In this document: piece after piece, positions 19,813 through 29,806 of the stretch
How the letters are laid out: the number at the start of each line of letters is the position of its first letter
Numbering within the stretch: the first letter of the stretch is position 1
Origin: Bacillus sp. EB01
GTDB lineage: Bacteria; Bacillota; Bacilli; Bacillales; Cytobacillaceae
Direction of reading: 5' to 3'
NCBI RefSeq assembly: GCF_000613125.1
Contig: NZ_HG964497.1
Span: forward strand, 4,698,850 to 4,762,849
Length of the DNA stretch: 64,000 bases
Translations under genes and position numbers: made by a program
Notes under the pieces: generated by a model
What the model saw: the letters and a program-made list of their open reading frames with translations, nothing else
Database searches by the model: none
Told to the model about the DNA's origin: nothing

Positions 19813-21648
19813 TTATTTTTTCGGGCTATTGTCATCCATTTTAAGGACAGCCATAAAGGCCTCCTGAGGAACCTCGACAGAGCCAACTTGCTTCATCCGT
19901 TTCTTCCCTTCCTTCTGCTTCTCAAGAAGCTTCCGTTTTCGGGAAATGTCCCCGCCATAACATTTGGCTAGAACGTTTTTACGCATTGCTTTTATGGTAG
20001 AGCGTGCGATAATCTTTTGACCCACTGCGGCTTGGATTGGCACTTCGAAATGCTGTCTTGGTATCAATTCCTTAAGCTTTTCAACAATGACCTTTCCGCG
20101 CTCATAAGAAAAATCTTTATGGACGATAAAGCTCAAGGCATCGACCTGCTCAGAATTTAAAAGAATATCCATTTTAACCAGTTTGGAAGGCTTATAACCA
20201 ATCAGTTCATAATCAAAGGATGCATATCCTCTGGTATTGGATTTCAACTGGTCGAAGAAGTCATAAACGATTTCAGCAAGCGGGATTTCATAAACTATGC
20301 TGACTCGGTTTTCAGACTGATACTGCATATCGATGAAAATGCCGCGCTTATGCTGGCATAGCTCCATAATATCACCAACATAATCGTTCGGAGCCATCAT
20401 CGTTGCCTTAACGTACGGTTCTTCGACGCGATCAATCTTTTGAGGGTCAGGCATATCGGCAGGGTTATCAACCTTGATTTCTGATCCATCTGTCATCACC
20501 ACATGGTAAATAACACTCGGGGCAGTCGTAATCAAATCGATTTTGAATTCCCGCTCGATTCGCTCCTGGATAATTTCCATATGAAGCAATCCAAGGAAAC
20601 CGCATCGGAAGCCGAAACCAAGTGCTTGAGATGTTTCTGGCTCATATTGAAGGGCAGCATCATTTAGCTGCAGCTTTTCCAATGCCTCGCGCAAATCATT
20701 GAATTTGGCGGAATCAATAGGGTATAACCCGCAATAAACCATTGGGTTCAATTTACGGTAGCCAGGAAGCGGCTCTGTAACACCGCCTTTGGCATTTGTG
20801 ATTGTATCCCCTACCCTGGTATCTCCAACGTTCTTAATGGATGCTGTAAGGTAACCAACGTCCCCGACAGTGAGTTCCCCGCGCGCTGTTTCCTTCGGCG
20901 TAAAAACCCCAACTTCATTTACTTCGAATTCCTTGCCAGTTGCCATCATTTTTACCTTATCGCCAGCTTTTACTGATCCCTCGACAACACGGATATAAGC
21001 AACGACACCACGATAAGCATCGTAAACCGAATCAAAAATCAACGCTTTCAACGGGCCTTCCGGATCTCCCTGCGGCGCTGGAACTTGCTTGACTACCTGC
21101 TCAAGGATATCTTCTATTCCAATACCAGCCTTGGCTGAAGCAAGTACTGCCTCTGAAGCATCAAGGCCAATGACATCCTCAATTTCCTGGCGAACCCGTT
21201 CTGGCTCCGCGCTTGGCAGGTCAATTTTATTGATGACCGGCAAGATCTCGAGGTCATTATCAAGGGCAAGGTAGACGTTCGCAAGCGTCTGAGCCTCTAT
21301 CCCCTGTGCTGCATCGACGACTAGAATTGCCCCTTCGCAAGCAGCCAGACTCCGTGATACTTCATAAGTAAAGTCGACGTGTCCCGGGGTATCAATAAGA
21401 TGGAACGTATACTCTTCTCCATCTTTAGCTTTATAGTTGAGCTGGACGGCATTCAGTTTAATGGTAATGCCCCTCTCGCGTTCAAGATCCATCGAATCAA
21501 GGAGCTGTTCCTTCATTTCGCGTGAGGTCAGCGCATTCGTCTTTTCAAGAATGCGGTCGGCCAGTGTTGATTTTCCATGGTCAATATGGGCAATGATCGA
21601 AAAGTTCCTAATTTTCGACTGCCTGTTTAATCTCTCTTCTCTATTCAA
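19813..21648 (-). CDS. lepA: Elongation factor 4 (LepA)
   Basis: Translational GTPase of 611 aa that back-translocates or remodels stalled ribosomes and affects initiation and assembly. G1 AHIDHGKST is at 20-28, G3 DTPGH at 86-90 and G4 NKID at 140-143; domains II and III follow, then the LepA-specific C-terminal domain ([20 protein letters not shown]). The start is TTG 21648, set by AGGAGTG 7 bases upstream and by the family N-terminus. It has its own promoter and is cut off from yqxA by a terminator. Confidence 0.97.
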   Translation of the reverse strand: MNREERLNRQSKIRNFSIIAHIDHGKSTLADRILEKTNALTSREMKEQLLDSMDLERERGITIKLNAVQLNYKAKDGEEYTFHLIDTPGHVDFTYEVSRSLAACEGAILVVDAAQGIEAQTLANVYLALDNDLEILPVINKIDLPSAEPERVRQEIEDVIGLDASEAVLASAKAGIGIEDILEQVVKQVPAPQGDPEGPLKALIFDSVYDAYRGVVAYIRVVEGSVKAGDKVKMMATGKEFEVNEVGVFTPKETARGELTVGDVGYLTASIKNVGDTRVGDTITNAKGGVTEPLPGYRKLNPMVYCGLYPIDSAKFNDLREALEKLQLNDAALQYEPETSQALGFGFRCGFLGLLHMEIIQERIEREFKIDLITTAPSVIYHVVMTDGSEIKVDNPADMPDPQKIDRVEEPYVKATMMAPNDYVGDIMELCQHKRGIFIDMQYQSENRVSIVYEIPLAEIVYDFFDQLKSNTRGYASFDYELIGYKPSKLVKMDILLNSEQVDALSFIVHKDFSYERGKVIVEKLKELIPRQHFEVPIQAAVGQKIIARSTIKAMRKNVLAKCYGGDISRKRKLLEKQKEGKKRMKQVGSVEVPQEAFMAVLKMDDNSPKK

Positions 21649-21689
21649 TCGGGTTCACTCCTGTTATACGCACATGTAGACTATTTTTC

Positions 21690-21718
21690 ATTATACCAAT
21701 TGAAAAATCAAGATTCAA
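21690..21718 (-). promoter_or_regulatory. Sigma-A promoter of lepA
   Basis: TTGAAT, 17 bases, TATAAT on the minus strand, about 40 bases before the TTG start. Confidence 0.75.
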
Positions 21719-21876
21719 TAATTACGGAAAACTGAAGAAAAATTAGAAGTTATTTGCGTAGGGGAATTTTCATATGTCTCTTATTTTAGTACACACGGGA
21801 CTTGGGCAAAGACTGACTCTCTCCCCTCCCAAACAATCGCCTTGTTCACAGGCCAAAAAACCGAAAATTACCAATG

Positions 21877-21911
21877 AAAAAGGTTGTCCCAATCTTACTT
21901 TGGGACAACCT
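21877..21911 (-). terminator. Terminator after yqxA
   Basis: A 12-bp perfect stem (AGGTTGTCCCAA/TTGGGACAACCT) with a 7-base loop, followed on the minus strand by TTTTTC. A strong intrinsic terminator ending the gpr-spoIIP-yqxA stretch. Confidence 0.93.
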
Positions 21912-21922
21912 CTTTGATAACA

Positions 21923-22246
21923 TCAATCTGTAAAAGCTTCAACAACTGCCTTCGCAAGTCCGGATAGAATCGTTCCAAGCCCTTTTCCCATTGATGAAAA
22001 GAGGTTATAACCCTCCGTCTTCTCCAATTGCGCCTTTTTCTCTTCGAAGGTTTCGGAGACTTCTCCTCCCATAATGGCAACCTGAGTTTCTCCATTTTCT
22101 TTTTGAATGGAAACTGCCTGTTTGAAATCAGGGTCCTCATAACCTTTCATACGGTCAATGCCCGTGTTCGCTGCCTGCATACCGATAAGTGCGGCGGCAA
22201 ACATGAAACCAGCCAGAACCAGGCTTTTAACCATGAATAGCTTCAT
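21923..22246 (-). CDS. yqxA: YqxA family protein (DUF3679)
   Basis: Small protein of 107 aa with one N-terminal membrane segment or signal anchor (about 5-24: LFMVKSLVLAGFMFAAALIG), then a charged stretch and a C-terminal amphipathic part. YqxA is found downstream of spoIIP in Bacillus; its function is unknown but the location suggests sporulation. ATG 22246 is 6 bases after GAGAGGTG. The ATG at 22252 is too close to that site and a longer frame has no Shine-Dalgarno. It starts 13 bp after the spoIIP stop. Confidence 0.85.
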   Translation of the reverse strand: MKLFMVKSLVLAGFMFAAALIGMQAANTGIDRMKGYEDPDFKQAVSIQKENGETQVAIMGGEVSETFEEKKAQLEKTEGYNLFSSMGKGLGTILSGLAKAVVEAFTD

Positions 22247-22259
22247 GTTCATCACCTCT

Positions 22260-23438
22260 CTATTGTTTATCAGCAGGCTGTTCTTTCGGATTTGACACGC
22301 TTTCCGCCTGCCAGAAGTAATCCGCGAATACATCTGCTAACGCATCAGCAGACCTGTTCAATTCTTCAAACGTATTGTCTACCCCGCCAAATTCAATCAG
22401 AATCGCATTGCCTGATAAGTCCTGATTAAACTTGCCATTTGTATCAACACCTTTTTTCTCTATGACCCCGCGGCTTAAACCTTTATAATTTTTTTCCATT
22501 AGAGCATGAAGGTCTTCTGCAAGTTTTAAATTCTTCTTATAATTCGGATGCTCAGCTCCAATGACGAATGCAAGTTTTGCGTAACTTTTTCCATTGATTG
22601 TTTTCGTTGTCTTCTTTTTCCGGTGTGCGTCTCTATGGATATCAAAGAAATATTGAAGCTCCTTGTTGGTGGCCATTGCTTCTTTAACGACATTTCTTGA
22701 TTCCACATAAGAGCTGCCGAAGCCAAGGCCTTTATTTACGAGAATATTATTTATATCTGTTTTATCAACAAACGTCCCTATTCCGCGAGCTTCAAGACTT
22801 TCCTTAAGCTGGTCTCCAATCTTTGTCACATTGATTTTTGAGTGGTAGGCCCGATCAGGATTCGTTTCTCCTTTTAAATAAGGCAGATAGGACTCCCGGT
22901 TATGTGAAAAATAGACGAATACCCCATCCTTCCACCTTGCCGCAGGAGCTCCCGGGCTTTTCTCAGGGTCCGGAATATCCTCCAGGTTCTGTAATGCGGC
23001 TTCCCGCTCTGCTTTCATAATTTCAATAGGCGGAGCGGATTCCATTGGCATATTGGTATAGTTAGTACCCTCACCGGCAACAACGATTCTCCCATCAAAA
23101 GAGTAGAACCCAGGGAGCTCCCTACCAAGCAAACTTCTCGGGTCATCGAGATTAATATTCGCTGAAAGCCCCAGGAACAGGCTAGTCAGCTTAGGGCTTG
23201 CATCACTTCCAGCTGCTCCGGCAAAATAGTGGTTCTCCCATCCCATAAATTGATAGAGAAGCTCCCCTTTGATCTCTTGATGGGAGCGGTTTACGGCGAG
23301 TGAAGAAAGCCTGGAACCTGTTTCAAAGGAAGCAAGCAATCCGCTGGCGGAAAATGTACTTATTATCAAGAGAATCATTAATGCGCCTGCCTTTGCGACG
23401 CTAACACCTGAGACAATATAGGCGTTGTTTTTTTTCAT
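22260..23438 (-). CDS. spoIIP: Stage II sporulation protein P
   Basis: SpoIIP, 392 aa, the amidase/endopeptidase that works with SpoIID and SpoIIM to thin septal peptidoglycan and drive engulfment. An N-terminal transmembrane anchor (about 15-35) precedes an extracytoplasmic domain. The SpoIIP catalytic region (about 170-375) has VYFSHNRES, DIHRDAHR, VIGAEHPNY and NAILIEFGG, which supply the metal and catalytic His and Glu residues of the family. ATG 23438 follows GAGGTGG. Gene order gpr-spoIIP-yqxA matches B. subtilis. Confidence 0.95.
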   Translation of the reverse strand: MKKNNAYIVSGVSVAKAGALMILLIISTFSASGLLASFETGSRLSSLAVNRSHQEIKGELLYQFMGWENHYFAGAAGSDASPKLTSLFLGLSANINLDDPRSLLGRELPGFYSFDGRIVVAGEGTNYTNMPMESAPPIEIMKAEREAALQNLEDIPDPEKSPGAPAARWKDGVFVYFSHNRESYLPYLKGETNPDRAYHSKINVTKIGDQLKESLEARGIGTFVDKTDINNILVNKGLGFGSSYVESRNVVKEAMATNKELQYFFDIHRDAHRKKKTTKTINGKSYAKLAFVIGAEHPNYKKNLKLAEDLHALMEKNYKGLSRGVIEKKGVDTNGKFNQDLSGNAILIEFGGVDNTFEELNRSADALADVFADYFWQAESVSNPKEQPADKQ

Positions 23439-23546
23439 TGTTCCACCTCGTCCGGCAAAGATTTACAACCAAACCCTAATTCGTCCGGGCCTGAATCCTA
23501 GTAAATCATATGATGATGCTAGAGTTGGTAGAACCTTTTCCTTTCA

Positions 23547-24674
23547 TTAACGTGTATAAAAGCCTGCATTTTCCTGATCTACTTGGCTGTGTAACGCCGA
23601 GTTCATGCCGCTGGCAATGAGGTTGGCCATATCCTCTATAAAAACGTCTACTTCCTTTGGCGTAACCATCAAATTATGGCCAAGCGGCGAAAGGACTTCA
23701 TGTATTAATTGCCTCTTTTCTTCATCTTCTAGAGTGCCGACAATTCCAAGAAAGGTTTTACGATGCTCTTCCTCAGGAAGATCTTCCTCAGTAAGTTTCC
23801 GGCGCTTTCCAAAAGCCATTCCGGCCGGAACAAGTGACCTTGATGGCTTGTCTCCCTCTTTCATTTCCTTCCCAAAATGCTTCAAAACAAAATCGATCGC
23901 ATCACTCGTTATCGAGACTGCATCCACGACAGTAGGAACTCCAATGGCGATTACAGGAATCCCCAAAGTCTCTTTGCTAAGCTCTTTCCGTTTATTGCCG
24001 ACACCCGATCCTGGGTGAATCCCTGTATCAGAAATTTGGATGGTTGAATTAACCCTTTCAATTGACCTGGAAGCAAGGGCATCTATTGCAATAACAAAAC
24101 CAGGCTTGGTTTTTTCAACAACCCCATGAATAATGTCACTAGTTTCAATTCCGGTTAGCCCCATTACCCCTGGAGCCAATGCACTTACAGCACGGAACCC
24201 ATCCTGGACACTTTCAGGCTGAAGTTCAAAGAGATGGCGGGTTACGAGCAGGTTCTCACATACGATAGGGCCCAACGCATCAGGAGTTACGTTCCAGTTC
24301 CCTAGACCCACAACTAGACAGGAGTCGTCTTTGTTAATACCTGCATTCTCCAAAAAGGCACCAAGTTCCCTGGCAAATAGCTTTTCGACTTTTTGCTGGA
24401 GTTCGGTATCCTGCTGTCTTATTCCCAATACTTCAATGGTGAGGTAACTGCCTGGCTTCTTGCCGATTTGCGCTTCTCCCTCAGGTGTGATTTCAACTAG
24501 CGAAACCTTCATGCCATCTATTTCCCTCTCCTTAATAATGACACCTTCGATTCGGGAAAGGTCTTCCTCTTCGCCAATCGTCCCTTCCCTTCCTGCAATT
24601 GCCATTTCCCTTGCTTCAACAGCAAGATCGGTCCTGACTGTATAGTTGCTAAGATCAATTGATTCATTATTCAT
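23547..24674 (-). CDS. gpr: Spore germination protease GPR
   Basis: Aspartic-type (A25) endopeptidase that degrades small acid-soluble proteins at germination, 375 aa. The N-terminus has the propeptide cleavage region around [13 protein letters not shown], removed during spore maturation. [31 protein letters not shown] and [11 protein letters not shown] are family signatures. ATG 24674 follows GGAGG by 9 bases; a frame 12 codons longer lacks a Shine-Dalgarno. The gene is divergent from rpsT. Forespore-type promoter motifs upstream are not clear enough to call. Confidence 0.96.
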   Translation of the reverse strand: MNNESIDLSNYTVRTDLAVEAREMAIAGREGTIGEEEDLSRIEGVIIKEREIDGMKVSLVEITPEGEAQIGKKPGSYLTIEVLGIRQQDTELQQKVEKLFARELGAFLENAGINKDDSCLVVGLGNWNVTPDALGPIVCENLLVTRHLFELQPESVQDGFRAVSALAPGVMGLTGIETSDIIHGVVEKTKPGFVIAIDALASRSIERVNSTIQISDTGIHPGSGVGNKRKELSKETLGIPVIAIGVPTVVDAVSITSDAIDFVLKHFGKEMKEGDKPSRSLVPAGMAFGKRRKLTEEDLPEEEHRKTFLGIVGTLEDEEKRQLIHEVLSPLGHNLMVTPKEVDVFIEDMANLIASGMNSALHSQVDQENAGFYTR

Positions 24675-24808
24675 TAAAGGAGGCCTCCATTCAGCTAACT
24701 TTCTTTGCATACCCCATTATCTTTGCCTTATTTTTCCCAAATCATTCAAGCTGTCAAGGCGGGAGTTTTACACAATTTTTGTTTGAGTATTGCAATCCGG
24801 GCACCGTT

Positions 24809-24837
24809 TTGATAGAATATCTTTTGTTCCTTATAAT
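24809..24837 (+). promoter_or_regulatory. Sigma-A promoter of rpsT
   Basis: TTGATA, 17 bases, TATAAT, giving a leader of about 55 bases before the rpsT ATG. Confidence 0.85.
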
Positions 24838-24900
24838 TGTTTATGGAAGTGAAAGTCGAGTTCATAGATGTCTCGGTTTCTTGTTTAGGAGGTGAATGGA

Positions 24901-25161
24901 ATGCCAAACATTAAATCTGCTATTAAGCGCGTAAAGATTAACGAAAAAAACAATGCTCAAAATACCGCTGTGAAATCTACAATGCGTACTGCTGTTAAAA
25001 AAGTTGAAGCTGCTGTTACTGTAAACGACAGTGCTGCTGCGAAAGACGCTTATGCAAACGCTGCTAGCAAGCTTGATAAAGCTGCTACAAAAGGCCTTAT
25101 CCATAAAAATGCTGCAGCCCGCAAAAAAGCCCGCCTGGCTAAAAAAATCAACTCTCTATAA
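24901..25161 (+). CDS. rpsT: 30S ribosomal protein S20
   Basis: Ribosomal protein bS20, 86 aa, an early 16S rRNA binder. The protein is short, helical, and rich in Lys and Ala, with the family N-terminus [11 protein letters not shown] and a C-terminus with [15 protein letters not shown] 24901 follows AGGAGGTGA. It is monocistronic, with its own promoter and terminator, and divergent from gpr. Confidence 0.97.
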   Translation: MPNIKSAIKRVKINEKNNAQNTAVKSTMRTAVKKVEAAVTVNDSAAAKDAYANAASKLDKAATKGLIHKNAAARKKARLAKKINSL

Positions 25162-25221
25162 GAAAGGCAAGAGCGGCTTAGAGGTATTTGCTGTCGCTAT
25201 CGCTTGAATATAAAAAGAGTT

Positions 25222-25260
25222 AACAGCCTGCATCCCCAAAAGAGAGCAGGCTGTTTTTTT
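25222..25260 (+). terminator. Terminator after rpsT
   Basis: A 10-bp stem (AACAGCCTGC/GCAGGCTGTT), 14-base loop and seven Ts. Confidence 0.93.
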
Positions 25261-25320
25261 ATTTGTGAATCCTTTTTTACAGTGTATCCCCGTAAATCAA
25301 TACACGATTAGCTTCCCCGT

Positions 25321-26340
25321 TTATATCGCCGTACCCAACTTCATCAGGAATAGCTCAACAAGCAATGATTTATCGGCACCACCCGTTTTCATTTGATAGT
25401 CAGCATCTGCAATCATCGCTATAATTTTGGCTAGTTCTTCATCCCCGAATCTGGATGCAAGTCCGGCAGCTACCTTGACCCGATATGGATGCACCTTAAG
25501 GGCAGAGGCTATTTGCTGCTGGCCGTATCCCTTTCTGCTGAGCTCTTTTATCTGATATATCAGCCTGAATTGCCCAGCAAGAAGAGCGAGGATTTTAATA
25601 GGCTCCTCATTTTGCTTCAGGAGGTCATAGTAAATTCTGAGCGCCTCAGCTGAATTTCTTTGAACCACCTTATCCGTCAGACTGAATATATTTTGCTCGA
25701 GTGACTTTGGGATTAACATCTCAGCAGTCGCAGCATCAATTTTTCCTCCCTCTCCTGCATAAAGCGCAAGTTTGTCCAGCTCATTAGAAAGCATAGTCAG
25801 GTTGGATCCTGCGAGTGAGAGAATCGTTTCCACTGCCTCAGACTTAAGGGTAATCCCATTTTTGTCCGCCTTGTCCGAAATCCAGGCTTTCAGCTCAGGC
25901 TCACTCAGCTTCTTCATGTCTGCTACTGCAGCCAACCGTTTGAGCTCCTTAGTAATTTTTTTTCGTTCGTCCAACTTTTCATATGGAGCCATAAAAACAA
26001 GAACGCTATATGGCGCGGGCTCCTTAATATACGCCTCAAGCCTGGAAATGTTATGAGCTATTTTTTCCTTTTGCTTTTCCGAAGAGAGAAAATATGGATT
26101 GTGGGCAAAAACAACTTTTTTCTCACCAAGAAAAGGCAGGGTTTCTGCATCTTCAATAACTTCCTCAATTGGAGTTTCCTCAAGATCATAATTTGAGAAA
26201 TTGAAATCCCGGTCATCCCCAAGGATATGTTCAAGTAAAAGCTGTCCAGTTTCTTTCATGAGAAAAGCTTCTGTCCCATACAAAAGGTAAACGGGCGAAA
26301 AATTCTTCTTTTTTATTTTTTTCCATAATTCAATTACCAT
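25321..26340 (-). CDS. holA: DNA polymerase III delta subunit
   Basis: HolA (YqeN), 339 aa, the clamp-loader subunit that opens the beta sliding clamp. It lacks a catalytic Walker A, as expected for delta. The N-terminal AAA-like domain contains VYLLYGTEAFL (about 17-27), a lid and collar region follows, and the C-terminus has the delta-family helical domain. The ATG at 26340 is used; no strong Shine-Dalgarno is obvious (GGGAGAG about 10 bases upstream). It lies convergent with rpsT and divergent from yqzM. Confidence 0.93.
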   Translation of the reverse strand: MVIELWKKIKKKNFSPVYLLYGTEAFLMKETGQLLLEHILGDDRDFNFSNYDLEETPIEEVIEDAETLPFLGEKKVVFAHNPYFLSSEKQKEKIAHNISRLEAYIKEPAPYSVLVFMAPYEKLDERKKITKELKRLAAVADMKKLSEPELKAWISDKADKNGITLKSEAVETILSLAGSNLTMLSNELDKLALYAGEGGKIDAATAEMLIPKSLEQNIFSLTDKVVQRNSAEALRIYYDLLKQNEEPIKILALLAGQFRLIYQIKELSRKGYGQQQIASALKVHPYRVKVAAGLASRFGDEELAKIIAMIADADYQMKTGGADKSLLVELFLMKLGTAI

Positions 26341-26416
26341 TGAAATAATCTCTCCCTACTTACAAACAACCTATCTCTATCGTAAAGAAGCCCGTCCATT
26401 TTTACAAGCATTCAAA

Positions 26417-26535
26417 GGGAATCGGATATCCATTCCGATTCCCGTTTTATATGAACGCCGGCAAGGGTAAGTCCCGGGCCTTAACCTGCTGGCGGAATGC
26501 CTTAGTGATTTTATTTTTGCCCCATGGCGGCAAAC
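26417..26535. other. Three consecutive strong hairpins between holA and yqzM
   Basis: First GGGAATCGGA/TCCGATTCCC (26417-26443), then a long imperfect stem built from CGCCGGCA/TGCTGGCG with GGGTAAG/CTTAACC inside (about 26455-26494), then TTTGCC/GGCAAA (about 26515-26535). No convincing ORF is present on either strand. It may be a structured RNA, a pair of terminators, or the remains of a repeat. Confidence 0.5.
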
Positions 26536-26623
26536 TATTTGTGTAAACTCCTGACAAAAGGTGAGGGCTGGATTTTTCAAAAAGGTTCGCTTATACTAAA
26601 ATGGAAATAGGGAGGGGAAGCGT

Positions 26624-26758
26624 GTGAACGAATTCGAACAAAACGTCCAGGACAAACGGAACGATGCGATTGATTCAGGGGTAGGATTTATTGTGTCTTT
26701 TGGCTTTTTCGCAACCATGTTTTTAATTGCAACAGTGATCAAACTTATCGGATCTTAA
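26624..26758 (+). CDS. yqzM: Small membrane protein YqzM
   Basis: A 44-aa protein (MNEFEQNVQDKRNDAIDSGV...) with a soluble charged N-terminus of about 17 residues and one membrane helix (about 20-40). It closely resembles B. subtilis YqzM in sequence and in position between yqeN and comEC. Function unknown. GTG 26624 is used, with GGAGGGG 6 bases upstream; another GTG two bases earlier is out of frame. The gene has its own terminator and possibly a TATACT -10 box at 26592. Confidence 0.88.
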   Translation: MNEFEQNVQDKRNDAIDSGVGFIVSFGFFATMFLIATVIKLIGS

Positions 26759-26770
26759 ATCTTGGTCAGG

Positions 26771-26793
26771 GGCCGCCCACGCGGCCTTTTTTT
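26771..26793 (+). terminator. Terminator after yqzM
   Basis: GGCCGC/GCGGCC with a CCAC loop and seven Ts, starting 12 bp past the yqzM stop. Confidence 0.93.
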
Positions 26794-26859
26794 ATTACTA
26801 ATAAAACTTTGCATCTGTAGATACCATTCCTATCAAGTGTATCTTGCTTACGCTTTTGT

Positions 26860-29214
26860 TTATTCCTGATTGGATAGTGCATTGTATGGCAGATGAGTAG
26901 AAAAGGTTCCTTTTTCTCCATAAAAAGTATAGGTTATCGCGCCGTGCAAATCGGTCCGAAAAATAATAGTGTCCAACTCCTTAAAGCGATGGATGGTTTC
27001 TGTATGGGGATGGCCGAATCTATTGCCGGCTCCTGCTGAAATAAGAGTGATTTTCGGGCGGTAAAGCTTTAGGAAATCTTCAGTTGACGACGTTTTACTG
27101 CCATGGTGACCCGCTTTCAATACATCAATCCCAAGCCCTGGATAATCGGCCATAATATTCTTTTCACCTTGTTCTTCCAGATCCCCTGTAAAAAACCAAC
27201 TCTTCCCTCCCAGCTTAGTAAAAAGGGAAATTGAATTGTCATTTCTTTCTTTATTATTGTCCTTCTTGGGAGAAAGGATATGGAAACTAGCCCCTCCGGC
27301 ATACCATTTATCTCCTTCCGTGACCTCAGTTACCTTTATACGTTTTTCCACTGCAAGGGCAATGACATCATGCTCCGATTTTGATTTCTCTTCTACACGA
27401 GGCATCACAATTTCCTTAACTTGCACCTCTTCGAGAATCGCCAATGCACCGCCAATATGGTCCTGATCTCCATGGGTCAAAATTAGCTTATCCAATTTCC
27501 CGATGCCCCTTGCCAGCAGAAAAGGAATGACAATATCCTGGCCTGGGTCAAACGAACTAACGCGCTCCTGCCATGGCTCTTTTTCAAAAACGATGCTCCC
27601 TCCTGTATCAATTAAATAATTTCCTTCACCGTCTGGAAGGGAGATTAAGATGCTGTCTCCCTGCCCGACATCGATCATAGTGATTTCGCCTGATTTGGAA
27701 AAATTCGTGTTGGCATAGCTGTGTACAGCCAAAATCAAAAATGGCAAGGAAAGAATCAGAAAGCTTTTTTTCCACAATTGACTCTTTTCCCATAATTTAA
27801 AAATGGTTAGTACACCTATTGTATATAAAGCAAAAAGGAATATCGGCATTTTTCCTGGATAAAGCTGAATAGGCACCTTCGACAAGGCCAAGGCAAGGTT
27901 ATCAGAAAAAATGATAATCGTATTAACAGAACCGCGAATCCAAGCAGGTACACTTCCAAATAGTGCAATAAGGATATAAAAGCTATACACAACAGGGCTA
28001 AAGATAAAGCTGTAAAGGGGAATAAACACCAAATTGGCGAGAATGCTGATGAGAGGAACTGTATAGAAGTGGGTAAGAAGGATTGGCAAAGCGGCCAATT
28101 GAGAAATAACGGTTCCAGTAATCATAAAGGTTAGGCCTGTTAGTTCTTTTTCCTTGAAAGCCTGATAGGAAAAAACAAGCACAAATGTCACTGCATATGA
28201 AAGCTGAAAACCCGGATTAAATAAAATATAAGGGCTGGTGAAAAGAAATAGTAGAAAAGATAGGGCAAGAGCATCTACAGTTCCAAACCCAATTCGATTT
28301 GAACCTAAAGGTATCGTGAGCATGATAGAAGCCATAATCACTGATCGGATAACAGATGGGCTCCCCCCGGCAAGTACGGCATAAACCGGCAAAAGGAGTA
28401 TCAATAGGACGGCCATTTTTTCTCTGGCTACCCCGAGGCGTATCCCTGCATAAAGTGCCAGTCCCGATAATAGACTTACCTGCATGCCGGATATCGCTAG
28501 CAAATGGCTGATGCCAAGCTTCGTATAAGCCCCTTCCAGGTTTTCGGGAATCTTTGATTGTTCGCCAAATATGAGAGCTGAAACAAGTCTGGCTGCTTCT
28601 TTAGGAAGGCGCTCAGAAAGATGTTTTGTTTCAGTTTCCCTAACTCTCCCTATCATTTCGTAAAAAGTCAGCTTCCTTACCCTTGCATCTTCAAGCGGCA
28701 TCGTATCCGAGTCAAATATCCAATGCACCTGTTGTCTCCGTAAATAGCTTCGATAATCAAAACCGCCTGGATTCCGGGCTTCAGGCGGGATTTTTAACTC
28801 GCCGCCGAGAATTGATGAAACACCAAAGAAAGATGCTGAAAGGAGTTTTTCTTTTTCTGCTTCTGAGCGAATCCTATAGGTAACGAGAAGTTCTTCCCCT
28901 GATTCTAAATCCACCGCAAATGCTTTAAAGGAATCGCCATCGATGAAAGCTCCTGAGCGGAAATCGAGTTGAAAGCTTCGTTCTCCCTTTCCTAGAATAG
29001 TCTGATTAGCAGACTGGGTATGCTCTGTTACAGCGAAAAATAGAGTAAATACAATCAATGTTAATATCACTTCATTTGTCTTAAGCTTGTTCATCCCTTT
29101 TAAGATAAGGATTTGAGCAGTGAAGAGTATTAGCACGTGTAATGGGGAAGGTGTCATTGCTGCAAGGACACCAAGAATTGAGGAAGGAACGAAGAAGATC
29201 GCCTTTGTTTTCAT
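26860..29214 (-). CDS. comEC: Competence DNA channel protein ComEC
   Basis: ComEC/Rec2, 784 aa, the polytopic membrane channel that takes up single-stranded transforming DNA. N-terminal membrane helices and a DUF4131-type domain come first (about 1-170). The Competence domain follows, with many helices (about 200-480). The C-terminal metallo-beta-lactamase-like domain (from about 510) has MIDVGQGDSILI and LTHGDQDHIGG near 578, so the metal site looks intact and it may degrade the non-transported strand. ATG 29214 follows AGGAGG. It ends the comEA-comEB-comEC operon. No break is visible. Confidence 0.95.
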   Translation of the reverse strand: MKTKAIFFVPSSILGVLAAMTPSPLHVLILFTAQILILKGMNKLKTNEVILTLIVFTLFFAVTEHTQSANQTILGKGERSFQLDFRSGAFIDGDSFKAFAVDLESGEELLVTYRIRSEAEKEKLLSASFFGVSSILGGELKIPPEARNPGGFDYRSYLRRQQVHWIFDSDTMPLEDARVRKLTFYEMIGRVRETETKHLSERLPKEAARLVSALIFGEQSKIPENLEGAYTKLGISHLLAISGMQVSLLSGLALYAGIRLGVAREKMAVLLILLLPVYAVLAGGSPSVIRSVIMASIMLTIPLGSNRIGFGTVDALALSFLLFLFTSPYILFNPGFQLSYAVTFVLVFSYQAFKEKELTGLTFMITGTVISQLAALPILLTHFYTVPLISILANLVFIPLYSFIFSPVVYSFYILIALFGSVPAWIRGSVNTIIIFSDNLALALSKVPIQLYPGKMPIFLFALYTIGVLTIFKLWEKSQLWKKSFLILSLPFLILAVHSYANTNFSKSGEITMIDVGQGDSILISLPDGEGNYLIDTGGSIVFEKEPWQERVSSFDPGQDIVIPFLLARGIGKLDKLILTHGDQDHIGGALAILEEVQVKEIVMPRVEEKSKSEHDVIALAVEKRIKVTEVTEGDKWYAGGASFHILSPKKDNNKERNDNSISLFTKLGGKSWFFTGDLEEQGEKNIMADYPGLGIDVLKAGHHGSKTSSTEDFLKLYRPKITLISAGAGNRFGHPHTETIHRFKELDTIIFRTDLHGAITYTFYGEKGTFSTHLPYNALSNQE

Positions 29215-29268
29215 ACAACCTCCTAGATGGACAGGTATCCTTTAACAATCTGGATACCTGCCTAGGAA

Positions 29269-29742
29269 TTACTTTACTGCCGGGGAATTGATTTTTCCGA
29301 GATCAAGGATCGATTCAGTTAATGGTACTTTTTCAAGCTTCACACCGGCTTGTTCGAAAAGCTCAATCGCATATGGATGGTTTTTATAGTCCATGGCGTA
29401 ATAAACGGTCTTAATGCCGGCCTGTATAATTGCTTTTGAACATTGCAGACAAGGAAAATGTGTGACATATATTTCCGCGTCACCTGTTGTGACCCCAAAT
29501 TTAGCACATTGGAGCAAGGCATTCATCTCTGCATGAATGGTTCTGACACAATGGTTATCAATAACATAACAGCCATGGTCGCTGCAATGGTCCCCGCCTG
29601 CAATTGAACCATTATAGCCTCCTGCTATAATTCGCTTATCCCTAACAATGGTTGCACCGACCATCAGGCGGGTACAGGTGCTTCTCAGTGCGAGCAAATG
29701 GCTTTGGGCCATGAAATATTGATCCCATGGAATTCTCTCCAC
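29269..29742 (-). CDS. comEB: ComE operon protein 2, dCMP deaminase family
   Basis: Zinc-dependent deoxycytidylate deaminase family protein, 157 aa. It holds the zinc and catalytic motif HAE (70-72) and the PCLQC pair (98 and 101), plus Cys and His residues at about 51-58 that form the second zinc site of dCMP deaminases. In B. subtilis comEB is not needed for DNA binding or uptake, though it lies in the operon. The start is GTG 29742, 6 bases after GGGGGAG. It lies 64 bp after comEA and 54 bp before comEC. Confidence 0.93.
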   Translation of the reverse strand: MERIPWDQYFMAQSHLLALRSTCTRLMVGATIVRDKRIIAGGYNGSIAGGDHCSDHGCYVIDNHCVRTIHAEMNALLQCAKFGVTTGDAEIYVTHFPCLQCSKAIIQAGIKTVYYAMDYKNHPYAIELFEQAGVKLEKVPLTESILDLGKINSPAVK

Positions 29743-29806
29743 ATTTCTCTCCCCCTGGCATAATTATATTTGTCCTTATTAGTTTACAGGTCTTATTTGA
29801 ACTTGG

